In this document: positions 8,928-17,591 of the stretch, piece after piece
Layout of the letters: every line of letters begins with the position of its first letter
How positions within the stretch are numbered: position 1 is the stretch's first letter
DNA from: Nitrospina sp.
Lineage (GTDB): Bacteria > Nitrospinota > Nitrospinia > Nitrospinales > VA-1
Length of the DNA: 53,916 bases
Reading direction: 5' to 3'
Assembly (NCBI GenBank): GCA_018653085.1
Contig: JABIAY010000023.1
Coordinates: forward strand, 1-53,916
The notes under the pieces: model-generated
Told to the model about the DNA's origin: nothing
Database searches by the model: none
Seen by the model: the letters and a program-made list of their open reading frames with translations, nothing else
Program-made: the position numbers and the translations under genes

Positions 8928-9938
8928 TTATTGAGGGTGATGCTTGCGGTATTCAATGAGGATATTTTCAACCCGCGTGTGGGAATGGGTCGGCAGTCTT
9001 CCGCCGATATGGGAAACCACCTGCGCCGCACAATAAGAACCAATGATGGCCGAGTCTTTCAATGAGCGGTCATTGATCAAGCCAAAGAGGGCTCCCGCCG
9101 CATAAAGGTCTCCGGCTCCGGTGGTATCCACCGCCTTGACAGGAATGGTTCCAACCTGTACCGGGTCATGGCCGCTTTTCCCGGCAAGGGACCCCTTGGA
9201 CCCCAGAGTCAGAAACAGGGTGTCCACCAATGCCAGCAGTTTATCAAACGCCTTGCGTGAATCGGTTTCCCCGGTCATGGCCTGGGCTTCCACCTCATTG
9301 CAAAAAAGAATATCAACGTGCCACTGGATAAAGTCCATCAAGCTGTCTTTGAAGGAATTGACCACAAACGCGTCACTCAAAGTAAACGCAACCGGGATAT
9401 CCTGTTTTTTAGCAATCTGCGCCATACGGAGTCCGGCCTCACGGGTTTCGTCTCCGGTCCACAAATAGCCTTCCACATAAACTGCTTTGGCATTTTGGAT
9501 GATGGTTTCATCTACATTGTCGGCATGAAGCAATGAAGAGACACCCAGGTTCGTCAGCATCGTGCGTTCGGCATCCGGAGTGATGAGGATCACGCAGGTG
9601 CCTGTACCCCCGTCACCGGAACCGGGCCCACAGAATCCAACCTGACAGGACTGCATGTCTTCCGTGTAATGTTTCCCATTATCATCGTTTGCCACACGGC
9701 CCAGGTAGTAGGACTTCGCCCCCAGAACGCTGGCTCCATGAATGGTATTGGCGGCGGAACCGCCGGATGAAAGTTTCTGCGGCTTTGACAGCAGGGTTTT
9801 TAAAATTTTCTCCTGATCGGCCACGGAGGTAAGAGTCATACCACCTTTGGTCACAGCCAGCTCTTTTATAAAAGCTTCGTCGACCTGAACTTCAATATCA
9901 ACCAGCGCATTTCCTATTCCTACCAGATCGTAATTCAT
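8928..9938 (-). CDS. PfkB-family sugar/nucleoside kinase (adenosine kinase-like)
   Basis: A 336-residue ribokinase-family enzyme. The N-terminus (YDLVGIGNALVDIEVQVDE) and the glycine-rich segment KLSSGGSAANTIHG (about residues 55-68) form the substrate-binding part. The C-terminal PfkB signature VDTTGAGDLYAAGALFGL (about 270-287) holds the anion hole and catalytic Asp. This subgroup, with TKGGMTLTSVADQEKIL near the start, is commonly annotated as adenosine kinase; the real substrate (adenosine, inosine or a sugar) cannot be decided here. The start ATG is at 9938. The neighbour 34 bases upstream is an unknown membrane protein on the same strand, so the two may be cotranscribed. Confidence 0.85.
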   Translation of the reverse strand: MNYDLVGIGNALVDIEVQVDEAFIKELAVTKGGMTLTSVADQEKILKTLLSKPQKLSSGGSAANTIHGASVLGAKSYYLGRVANDDNGKHYTEDMQSCQVGFCGPGSGDGGTGTCVILITPDAERTMLTNLGVSSLLHADNVDETIIQNAKAVYVEGYLWTGDETREAGLRMAQIAKKQDIPVAFTLSDAFVVNSFKDSLMDFIQWHVDILFCNEVEAQAMTGETDSRKAFDKLLALVDTLFLTLGSKGSLAGKSGHDPVQVGTIPVKAVDTTGAGDLYAAGALFGLINDRSLKDSAIIGSYCAAQVVSHIGGRLPTHSHTRVENILIEYRKHHPQ

Positions 9939-9972
9939 AAATAGTATTCGATTTAAATTTTTAGTGGATTAT

Positions 9973-10485
9973 TCAACTAACGGGCTTGGCAAACATTCTA
10001 TAAGCGATAAGGCCAAAAAGTGAGACCCCTGCCACAAAAAAAGCGCCTCCCGAAGCCTGGGCGATCAGTGCGATGGACTCTTTTGCCGCACCCGTTGACC
10101 CCATCCCCGGAGCCAGGAACCCGGCCAGCATCCAGAAGACTCCATAGCCCAGACTGCCAAAGCCGCTGAGCAGGGAGATTCCCATTTGTGCGCGGGCAGG
10201 GAAACTCAGCCACGCCACCAGCAATGAAAACGCAATACTGATAACCCCCATAGTCTGCGAATGCAGATGAGCCCGCTTCATATAAACCCAGGACTTCTTA
10301 ACCACCTTGTCGGCCTTGGCCTGATCACCTGCGTAAACTTTGGATAGTGCCTGTTCGGCACTGCCCTTCAGCGTACCCTTTATGCTATCTTCGCAACAAC
10401 CAAACGACAACCCCATTGCCCCACCAAACAGAATAGCCATCATAGCAACCAAAACCCCGTATTTAATGTGCGAAAATTCGATCAT
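9973..10485 (-). CDS. Hypothetical four-helix membrane protein
   Basis: A 170-residue protein with four predicted membrane segments: about residues 10-29 (VLVAMMAILFGGAMGLSFGC), 78-96 (GVISIAFSLLVAWLSF), 105-125 (LLSGFGSLGYGVFWMLAGF) and 142-162 (ASGGAFFVAGVSLFGLIAY). A soluble loop between helices 1 and 2 begins with a Cys pair (GCCEDS), is rich in Lys and ends with KRAHLHSQTMG, so two histidines lie at the membrane face before helix 2. I do not recognise the family. The Cys pair and histidines could bind a metal or heme, but this is speculation. The gene lies just upstream of the PfkB kinase and diverges from dacB. Confidence 0.7.
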   Translation of the reverse strand: MIEFSHIKYGVLVAMMAILFGGAMGLSFGCCEDSIKGTLKGSAEQALSKVYAGDQAKADKVVKKSWVYMKRAHLHSQTMGVISIAFSLLVAWLSFPARAQMGISLLSGFGSLGYGVFWMLAGFLAPGMGSTGAAKESIALIAQASGGAFFVAGVSLFGLIAYRMFAKPVS

Positions 10486-10555
10486 GGTCTCACCTGAATT
10501 TTTTGTTAATTAGCGCCACTTAAGTCAGAGTCGCCAATATACCGGGATTTGTCAA

Positions 10556-10584
10556 TTGTAAATTTATTTTTAACAGAGTAGAAT
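10556..10584 (+). promoter_or_regulatory. Sigma70-type promoter for dacB; start point falls on the ATG
   Basis: TTGTAA (10556-10561) and TAGAAT (10579-10584) are separated by exactly 17 bases. Transcription would start 7-9 bases after the -10 box, at about 10591-10593, and the dacB ATG is at 10593. The bases before the ATG (TTCTCCTG) contain no Shine-Dalgarno sequence, so the transcript would be leaderless. Confidence 0.5.
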
Positions 10585-10592
10585 TTCTCCTG

Positions 10593-12110
10593 ATGAAAAG
10601 TGTCCGTCATAAAACCATAACAATCGTTGCCCTGCATGCGCTCTGTTTCCTTTTGGCAGTTCCCCTTCCCGCAAGTGCCGAAACCTATGAAAAGGGCGTT
10701 CTGTTATTCCAAAAGAAAATCAAGAAAATCCTTTCCAGTTCCTGCCTGAGAAAAAATAATTTTGGAATTAAAATTTACTCGCTGGATCGGGGTGAATCCC
10801 TTTTTGAATTACGCGCCCAAAAGGCATTCGTTCCCGCATCGAATTTAAAAGTTCTCACTACCGCAGTCGCCCTTGAAGCCCTCGGTCCTAATTACCGATT
10901 TCCCACACGGCTTTATACAGACGGCGTCTTAAAAGATGGGGTGTTAGACGGCAATCTTTATATCAAGGGTTATGGGGACCCAAAGTTTGTCACCGAACAA
11001 ATGTGGTTGCTGGTCAACAAGTTGAAAAATCTCCCGGTAAAAAAAATCACCGGCAATATTATTGGCGACGATTCTTTTTTTGATAACCAGAAAAGGGTGA
11101 AGACCTGGATCAAAAACCCAGGTGCGCAGGCCTATGAAGCTCCACTGGGGGCATTGTCTTTCAACTTCAACACGGTTCAGGCCGATGTGAGCCCCGGCCC
11201 AAAGGTAGGAAGCAGACCAAAAATAGTTATCGAGCCTGACACCGAATACACCACTCTCGACAATCAGGCCAGAACCCTCAAGCCCGGCAGGCGAAACCGG
11301 CTGATCGTCAATCGTCTGGACCGAGATGGGTTTGATGAAATTACGGTTTCAGGAGGAATCCGGCTGGACCAGGCCCGCGCCCGGTATTTCTTAAACATTA
11401 CCGACCCCACTCAGTACACTCTGAGCACGCTGAAAAAATATCTTGGACATGTAGGCATCCAATTCCATGGCAAAATTGAAAAGGCCATGGTTCCTGAAAC
11501 CGTGACAAAGTTATTAACTCACGAATCAGAACCTCTTACGCTGGCACTCCAGGGTCTCAATAAATTCAGCAACAATTTTGTGGCGGAACAAATTTTAAAA
11601 ACCATCGGTGCCGAGAAGTATGGCACACCGGGTACAACCTTGAAAGGCCTTAAAGCCTTTGAGGACTACCTGATGGGGCTGGGATACCAGCCTGACCAAT
11701 ATGAAATCCTGGATGGTTCCGGCTTGTCCCGGCAAAATCGGCTATCTCCGCAAATGATGATCGACATCCTTCGCCATGTCAAAAATGACCTGGGAGTGTA
11801 CCCGGAATTTGTCTCGGCACTCGGGGTAATGGGTGTGGATGGGAATGTAAAAAACAGGATGAGGGGCGTAAAAAGCGCGGGCCGGGCTCGAGTCAAAACC
11901 GGAACCCTGAATTTTGTCAGCGCACTTTCCGGTTATTTTCAGTCCGGGGATGGAGAAACTTTTGCTTTTTCTATTTTGATGAATAGCCTGAAATGTTCCA
12001 ATGGCAGAATCAAACGACTGCAGGATCAGATCATTCGAGAAGGATTATATTTCCAGCGCATTCCCACAGGCAGTGTCATTGCTGAGGACCAGGGAAAACC
12101 TGCTCCTTAG
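10593..12110 (+). CDS. dacB: D-alanyl-D-alanine carboxypeptidase/endopeptidase (PBP4 family, S13)
   Basis: A 505-residue class C penicillin-binding protein that trims or cuts peptide cross-links in the periplasm. A signal peptide (residues 1-29, ending PASAE) directs export. The catalytic SXXK is SNLK at residues 83-86. The DGSGLSRQN segment at about 370-380 carries the SXN-type motif. KTGT lies at about 434. The long insert between SXXK and the second motif (about 120-330, with GNLYIKGYGDPKF and ITGNIIGDDSFFD) is diagnostic of the S13/DacB family. The length fits (E. coli PBP4 is 477). The stop codon sits inside a small palindrome (TGCTC-CTTA-GAGCA), and the gene converges on the 12125-12874 gene 14 bases away. 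The promoter suggests a leaderless mRNA. Confidence 0.94.
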   Translation: MKSVRHKTITIVALHALCFLLAVPLPASAETYEKGVLLFQKKIKKILSSSCLRKNNFGIKIYSLDRGESLFELRAQKAFVPASNLKVLTTAVALEALGPNYRFPTRLYTDGVLKDGVLDGNLYIKGYGDPKFVTEQMWLLVNKLKNLPVKKITGNIIGDDSFFDNQKRVKTWIKNPGAQAYEAPLGALSFNFNTVQADVSPGPKVGSRPKIVIEPDTEYTTLDNQARTLKPGRRNRLIVNRLDRDGFDEITVSGGIRLDQARARYFLNITDPTQYTLSTLKKYLGHVGIQFHGKIEKAMVPETVTKLLTHESEPLTLALQGLNKFSNNFVAEQILKTIGAEKYGTPGTTLKGLKAFEDYLMGLGYQPDQYEILDGSGLSRQNRLSPQMMIDILRHVKNDLGVYPEFVSALGVMGVDGNVKNRMRGVKSAGRARVKTGTLNFVSALSGYFQSGDGETFAFSILMNSLKCSNGRIKRLQDQIIREGLYFQRIPTGSVIAEDQGKPAP

Positions 12111-12124
12111 AGCACCGCTTATTG

Positions 12125-12874
12125 TCAGCCAAAAACCTTGCGATTTTCTTTGCGGTCATTTTCCAGGATTTTATTCCAATCCCTTTTCACATGGGGGGAG
12201 GCCTGAAAATCTTCATAAATAGATTTCGCCAGTTCCATGCGATCAATACCTTCCGGCGCCACTTGAATATCCAACTGTGCCAGAGCCATGTCAAAATCCC
12301 GATCCAGCAAGGCCGCGGAATCCATACCACACTCTTTCAGTGCCTGACGAACAGTCGCAGGCTCCTGACCAAAGCGTCGCGCAACCTCATTGAGATTGGA
12401 AGGCCGATATTCCTTTTTAGGTCCGATACCCAAATGGTAGGCGCAGAACAGGTTGAAAGGTTCCAAGCCCCCGGTTAAAGGTTTTTCCGAAACTGGCGGA
12501 TTCTTGACTGCGGCATCAACAGGTTGCCGCGAAGGCGAAGTTCTTCCATTCGCCCGATCCGGTCTTTCCCGATAAGGAGTTTTTCCTCCACCCTGACCAT
12601 TTGCATTGCTGTCATTATTCCGGTTTGGCCGGGAAGGATTTCTGGGGTTTTGGGGTTTGCGGTTACTCGTTCCGCCTGACCTGTTCTTACTGGTCGATGT
12701 GAGATGAGAGGTCAATGCCTGTGAAGAAGAAGCACTGGAGGAAACCCATGGATGGAGTCCTCCTTTTCTGGCCCCTGAATTTTGATTTTGTTTTTTTCCG
12801 GATGGGTTTCCTTGACGATTTTGAGGCTTCCTGGGGTTGCCCCCGCTTTTCCGGAATGAGCCTGTTTTTTTCAA
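12125..12874 (-). CDS. Hypothetical protein with Asn/Gly/Arg-rich disordered N-terminus
   Basis: A 249-residue protein I do not recognise. Residues 1-125 are low complexity and strongly basic (repeated NRN, RKP, QNQN, GGT and SSS runs), so this half is almost surely disordered. The C-terminal ~120 residues look folded and helical: GLEPFNLFCAYHLGIGP, then NLNEVARRFGQEPATVRQALKECG, which has the shape of a helix-turn-helix, then ELAKSIYEDFQASPHVKRDW. Nucleic-acid binding is plausible from the basic tail and helix-turn-helix-like part but is inference. The start is TTG at 12874, supported by AAAGGAG 8 bases upstream. It follows pepF on the same strand after 72 bases. The N/G/R-rich tail is of the type often found in condensate-forming RNA-binding proteins. 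Confidence 0.75.
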   Translation of the reverse strand: MKKTGSFRKSGGNPRKPQNRQGNPSGKKQNQNSGARKGGLHPWVSSSASSSQALTSHLTSTSKNRSGGTSNRKPQNPRNPSRPNRNNDSNANGQGGGKTPYRERPDRANGRTSPSRQPVDAAVKNPPVSEKPLTGGLEPFNLFCAYHLGIGPKKEYRPSNLNEVARRFGQEPATVRQALKECGMDSAALLDRDFDMALAQLDIQVAPEGIDRMELAKSIYEDFQASPHVKRDWNKILENDRKENRKVFG

Positions 12875-12946
12875 AACGGTACTCCTTTAAAAAGTATGTG
12901 CTGTGTCATGATTATTATCATCCTTTTTGTTTTTTGGTAATGTCCA

Positions 12947-14770
12947 TCAGTTTTTTGAGTGGTTGGATGTCAAATGTTCAAGCTCATCCACCAATGTGGA
13001 AAATTTTGCCAATGCGGTTCGAACCGGTTCAGGGGAAAGCATGTCCACTCCTGCCGATTTCAAAAGGTCTATCGGATATTTCGAACCCCCTGATTTTAAA
13101 AAACCCAGGTAGTCGTTCAACTCCGCGTCTCCCCCGGAAAGAACCCGGTCTGCCAGGGCATAAGCGGCGGAAATTCCCGTAGCATATTTATAAACATAGA
13201 AACTGAAATAAAAATGCGGGATGCGAAAACATTCCAGGGGCAGGCAGTCGTCCAGAACTACCTCAGGACCAAAATAGCGTTCCAGAAGACCACTATAAAT
13301 CTTTTTGAAAGATTCCAGCGTCAGGGGCTCACTACCTTCAGCCGCCTTATACACCTGATGCTCGAATTCTGCAAACATAGTCTGCCGATATAATGTACCC
13401 CGAAAGTTATCGATTTCCCTGCAAACGAGATAAATTCGCATATCCGGGTCAATATCCTGGCCCAGAAAATGCCGGGTCAAAAGGGCTTCGTTAAAGGTGG
13501 AAGCCACCTCAGCCACAAAAATTGTGTAATCGGAGTAGAGATAATCCTGATTTTTTCTGGAATACAACGAATGCATCGAATGCCCTGCTTCATGGGCCAG
13601 TGTGTACACGCTGTTGATATTGTCTTCCCGATAATTCATGAGAATGAACGGATTCGAATCGTAGCATCCGGATGAATAAGCCCCACTCCGCTTGCCCTTG
13701 TTTTCATACCGGTCTGTCCAGCGGTCGGTCGTCAACCCACGCGTCACTTGTTCGACATAATCCTCGCCCAACGGACTCAAGGCCGTTCGAATCTCCTGCA
13801 CAGCCTGTTCGAAAGACATATGCCAGTTAATGCCCCCCACCAGCGGGACACTGCAATCATAGGTATGCAGTTCATCCAGTTTTAGCAGGCGTTTTCTCAA
13901 ACCGAAATATTTATAGAGCGGACCCAGGTTCTCATGTACCGACTCGATCAGGTTGTCATAAACCTCTACGGGAATATTTTCTGAAAATAACGCCTTGGCC
14001 CGGTAACTGGGAAAGTTTTTGGCCCGCGAATAAAACAAGTCCTTTTTAATGCTCCCGGCAAGCAAAGTCGAATAAGTATATTGATGCGACTCATAAGCCT
14101 TGTAGTAAGTATGAAAAGTGTCCTGCCTTACCCGGCGGTCATAACTCTGCAAAAGGCTCTGAAAGTTTCCGTGAGTGAGGGAAACCGTTTCACCGTTTTC
14201 ATCCTCAATCGTTCCCAGTTGCAAGTCGGCATTATCGAGCATATCAAATGCGTTCTGCATGGTCCGTCCCATTTCCCCGGAAGCGGCCAAAAGCGCCTCC
14301 TCCTTTTCAGAGAGGGTGTGCTCCCGGTAACGCAAAATCTGCTCCAGGTGGAACCGGTAAAACTCCAGCTCCTTTTCGGCCAAAAACCCACGCATCCTGT
14401 CCTCAGGAATGGACATGATTTCTGAGAGTATAAAACTGGAAGCCTTGCTGGCTTCATTGACCAGCATCATGATCTTTTCATAATTTCCCTGGTAAAGGCT
14501 GTTGGTCTTGTCCTCATCATTTTTGAGATGCGCGAACGTGTGAAGCTTTTCCAGCTGGCGCGAAAAGTTCATATCAAACTCCAGGCATGCCTTGAGCTTA
14601 GACGCAGACTCCGCCAACGTGCCAACAAAGGAAGCGTATGTTTTTATCTCCGCTTCCAATGCGGTCAACTCCGTGCTCCAGTCCACATCAGATGAGTACA
14701 GTCCTGCCAAGTCCCATTGGGACTCTACAGAGACTTCATCTCGTGCCAGGGTTCCTGTTTTGGCATCCAT
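12947..14770 (-). CDS. pepF: Oligoendopeptidase F (M3 family zinc peptidase)
   Basis: A 607-residue M3B metallopeptidase that cuts short peptides in the cytoplasm. The zinc motif HEXXH is HEAGH in TLAHEAGHSMHSLYS at about residue 390. The downstream glutamate-containing helix is FVAEVASTFNEALL. The C-terminal segment KIYSGLLERYFGPEVVLDD and the FYVYKYATGISAAYALADRV substrate region are typical for PepF. The N-terminal domain (WDLAGLYSSDVDW) and length are normal. ATG at 14770. It lies 51 bases downstream of valS on the same strand and probably shares its transcript. Confidence 0.94.
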   Translation of the reverse strand: MDAKTGTLARDEVSVESQWDLAGLYSSDVDWSTELTALEAEIKTYASFVGTLAESASKLKACLEFDMNFSRQLEKLHTFAHLKNDEDKTNSLYQGNYEKIMMLVNEASKASSFILSEIMSIPEDRMRGFLAEKELEFYRFHLEQILRYREHTLSEKEEALLAASGEMGRTMQNAFDMLDNADLQLGTIEDENGETVSLTHGNFQSLLQSYDRRVRQDTFHTYYKAYESHQYTYSTLLAGSIKKDLFYSRAKNFPSYRAKALFSENIPVEVYDNLIESVHENLGPLYKYFGLRKRLLKLDELHTYDCSVPLVGGINWHMSFEQAVQEIRTALSPLGEDYVEQVTRGLTTDRWTDRYENKGKRSGAYSSGCYDSNPFILMNYREDNINSVYTLAHEAGHSMHSLYSRKNQDYLYSDYTIFVAEVASTFNEALLTRHFLGQDIDPDMRIYLVCREIDNFRGTLYRQTMFAEFEHQVYKAAEGSEPLTLESFKKIYSGLLERYFGPEVVLDDCLPLECFRIPHFYFSFYVYKYATGISAAYALADRVLSGGDAELNDYLGFLKSGGSKYPIDLLKSAGVDMLSPEPVRTALAKFSTLVDELEHLTSNHSKN

Positions 14771-14821
14771 AATTCAGGATAGGGCGGGAAACATGAGTCT
14801 CCCAATGGTGATTAACATTCT

Positions 14822-17473
14822 TTACCGGGTTGCCTGTTCTATCGTTTGCAAATGAGTTTCAAGTTTGGCCTGTTTTTCAGAAAGGGTGGTTTTCCTTTTC
14901 TCGTCTTTCTCGATGACTTCGGCAGGCGCCTTTTTTACAAAATTCGGGTTGGAGAGTTTCTTATCTAAAAATATGAGGTCTTTTTCAATTTTTTTCAACT
15001 CTTTTTCGATGCGATTCTTTTCTTCCTCGAAATCCATCATGCCTGCAAGCGGAATAATCAGGTCCATTTCTCCCAATACCGAAGATGCTGAGACCTCGGG
15101 TTTTTCGATATCGGAGCCTATGGTTATTTGATCCACTCGGGCCAATTCGCGGATAAAACCGGCGTGTTCCTTCAGAGTAACTTCCAGATCAGCACGACTG
15201 GTTTTGATTAGCGCGTTTAATTTCAAGCCCGGATTCAGGTTCATCTCGCCACGGATGTTGCGCACGCCTGTAATGACTTCCATCACCTTTCCCATGGTCT
15301 CTTCCACTTTGGCATCGCTCCTGTCGGCTTTGAATTCGGGAAAAGTGCTGACCATGATACTGTCTCCGGTTTTGGGCAATTTCTGCCAAATCTCTTCCGT
15401 AATAAACGGCATGAACGGATGCAGAAGTTTCAGAGACGCCTCCAAAACATGCAGAAGAACATTTTGCGCGACCTTTTTTTCAGGGCCCTCGACCGTTAAA
15501 CGGGATTTGACAAGCTCGATATACCAGTCACAGTATTCGTTCCAGATGAACTTGTAAACTGTCAGGGCGGCATCGTTGAATTTGAAATCTTCCAGGGCCT
15601 GATTGACTTCCTGCGTGGTGTTGTTCAGTCGGCTCAGGATCCACTGATCGGCGATAGACCGGTTCGCCTGCTCATCGAGTTGGCAGGTTCCCTCATAACC
15701 TTCCAGGTTCATGAATACAAATCTGGAAGCGTTCCAGAGTTTGTTGCAGAAGTTTCGGTAACCATCAATACGGTCCTCATCGAGCTTAATATCCCGACCC
15801 TGAGCGGCAAAAGCCGCCAGCGTAAACCGCAACGCATCGGTACCGTATTGTTCCATGACCGCCAGCGGATCAATTACGTTGCCTTTGGTCTTGCTCATTT
15901 TCTGCCCTTCCGCGTCACGGATCAGAGCATGAATATAAACATGTTTAAAAGGCACATCATCCATGAACTTGATTCCCATCATGATCATGCGCGCCACCCA
16001 GAAAAACAGGATGTCAAAACCAGTACAAAGAACCGATGTGGGATAAAACTTTTTCAGAGTTTCTGTTTTTTCCGGCCAGCCCAAAGTGGAAAACGGCCAG
16101 AGCGCGGAACTGAACCAGGTGTCCAGCACGTCGGTCTCCTGTTCCAGATCCGTTGAAGAACAGGCAGAACATTTTTCGGGAGTTTCCCTGGCAACCTGAA
16201 CTTCGTCACAGGCTTTGCAGGTCCATGCGGGAATCTGGTGTCCCCACCAGATTTGCCGGGAAATACACCAGTCACGAATATTTTCCATCCATTCAAAATA
16301 TGTGTTCTCCCAGAATTTCGGGACAATTTTGATAGAACCATTTCTCACCGCTTCCATCGCCGGTTCCGCCAAAGGCTTGGCTCTGACAAACCATTGTTTA
16401 GACAAATAGGGTTCAACCACCGTTTTACACCGATAACAATGGCCAACCGAATGGTTGAGGTCTTCTACTTTCAACAGGACTTCCGCGTCTTTTAAATCCT
16501 GCACCAGTTTCTTTCTGCATTCAAAGCGGTCCAGCCCTTCATAAGCCTTCCCGGCCTCGGAGTTCATGGTGCCATCGGGAGCCATCACGTTAACCGAAGG
16601 GAGGTTGTGCCGCCGCCCGATTTCAAAATCGTTGGGGTCATGTGCAGGAGTTACCTTGAGGGCCCCGGTGCCAAAAGAGGTATCGACATACCCGTCTTCA
16701 ATGAGTGGGATCTCTCTGTTTACTATAGGCAGGATCAACGTCTTGCCCTTGAATTTCATATAACGCTCATCCTTCGGATTAACCGCTACAGCCGTGTCCC
16801 CCAGCATGGTTTCCGGTCGGGTGGTGGCAATGGTGAGAAAACCATCACCCTCTTTAAAAGCGTATTTCACATGATAAAGGTGGCCCTGCATATCCTGATA
16901 TTCCACTTCAAGATCAGAAAGTGCCGTGTGGCAACGGGGACACCAGTTGATGATATAGTCGCCTTTGTAAATCAGCCCCTCTTCATAGAGCGTGACAAAC
17001 ACCTCGCGAACCGCCTTGGACAAACCCTCATCCATGGTGAAGCGGTCCCGTTGCCAGTCCAGCGAACTGCCCAGTTTTTTCAACTGTTCCGTGATGGTTC
17101 CGCCAGATTCGTCACGCCACTGCCACACCCGTTCCACAAACGCGTCACGGCCCAGCGCCTGCCGGTCAGTTCCTTCTGCATGCAATTGACGCTCGACCAC
17201 ATTCTGAGTAGCAATTCCGGCATGGTCTGTGCCCGGTTGCCACAAGGCGTTGAACCCTTGCATACGTTTCCAGCGAGTCAGAATATCCTGCAGGGTATTG
17301 TTGAAGGCATGACCAATATGCAGACGCCCTGTAATATTGGGAGGCGGTATGACAATAGAAAAGGGAGGTTTATCAAGCGTCTCATCGGCATGAAAATAGT
17401 TTTTTTCCTGCCAGAATTTTCCCCAGCGTTTTTCAACTTCTTCCGGTTCGTAATGTTTATCCAGTTGAATCAT
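14822..17473 (-). CDS. valS: Valyl-tRNA synthetase
   Basis: An 883-residue class I aminoacyl-tRNA synthetase that charges tRNA-Val. The HIGH motif is intact at residues 52-55 (PPPNITGRLHIGHAFNN). The KMSKS equivalent is KMSKT at about residue 530. The editing (CP1) domain lies between them, with TTRPETMLGDTAVAVNP. A zinc-type cysteine set is present (CKACDEVQVARETPEKCSAC). The C-terminal coiled-coil arm (EEEKNRIEKELKKIEKDLIFLDKKL) is the usual tRNA-binding tail. ATG at 17473, with AAGGAG 12 bases upstream. No T-box is visible in the 118-base leader. It is the first gene of a run with pepF and the disordered-tail protein. Confidence 0.97.
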   Translation of the reverse strand: MIQLDKHYEPEEVEKRWGKFWQEKNYFHADETLDKPPFSIVIPPPNITGRLHIGHAFNNTLQDILTRWKRMQGFNALWQPGTDHAGIATQNVVERQLHAEGTDRQALGRDAFVERVWQWRDESGGTITEQLKKLGSSLDWQRDRFTMDEGLSKAVREVFVTLYEEGLIYKGDYIINWCPRCHTALSDLEVEYQDMQGHLYHVKYAFKEGDGFLTIATTRPETMLGDTAVAVNPKDERYMKFKGKTLILPIVNREIPLIEDGYVDTSFGTGALKVTPAHDPNDFEIGRRHNLPSVNVMAPDGTMNSEAGKAYEGLDRFECRKKLVQDLKDAEVLLKVEDLNHSVGHCYRCKTVVEPYLSKQWFVRAKPLAEPAMEAVRNGSIKIVPKFWENTYFEWMENIRDWCISRQIWWGHQIPAWTCKACDEVQVARETPEKCSACSSTDLEQETDVLDTWFSSALWPFSTLGWPEKTETLKKFYPTSVLCTGFDILFFWVARMIMMGIKFMDDVPFKHVYIHALIRDAEGQKMSKTKGNVIDPLAVMEQYGTDALRFTLAAFAAQGRDIKLDEDRIDGYRNFCNKLWNASRFVFMNLEGYEGTCQLDEQANRSIADQWILSRLNNTTQEVNQALEDFKFNDAALTVYKFIWNEYCDWYIELVKSRLTVEGPEKKVAQNVLLHVLEASLKLLHPFMPFITEEIWQKLPKTGDSIMVSTFPEFKADRSDAKVEETMGKVMEVITGVRNIRGEMNLNPGLKLNALIKTSRADLEVTLKEHAGFIRELARVDQITIGSDIEKPEVSASSVLGEMDLIIPLAGMMDFEEEKNRIEKELKKIEKDLIFLDKKLSNPNFVKKAPAEVIEKDEKRKTTLSEKQAKLETHLQTIEQATR

Positions 17474-17591
17474 TCGGTGGTACTACTCCTTATAATAAAA
17501 TACAAAAACAATCTCCGCTTTGCCTGAAACGCGCAGGGGAGGCTTCTCATAAACCGCTATATTTTTTGAGGGTAGATCGTAAATGGGGTGG

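Noticed and set aside
12096-12125. Hairpin TGCTC-CTTA-GAGCA over the dacB stop codon as another member of the CTAGTGG family
   Set aside because: It lacks the CTAGTGG junction and GC-rich 3-base-loop form; a 5-bp stem can occur by chance.
17474-17591. A T-box or other riboswitch upstream of valS
   Set aside because: The leader is short and shows no T-box sequence, specifier loop or terminator hairpin.
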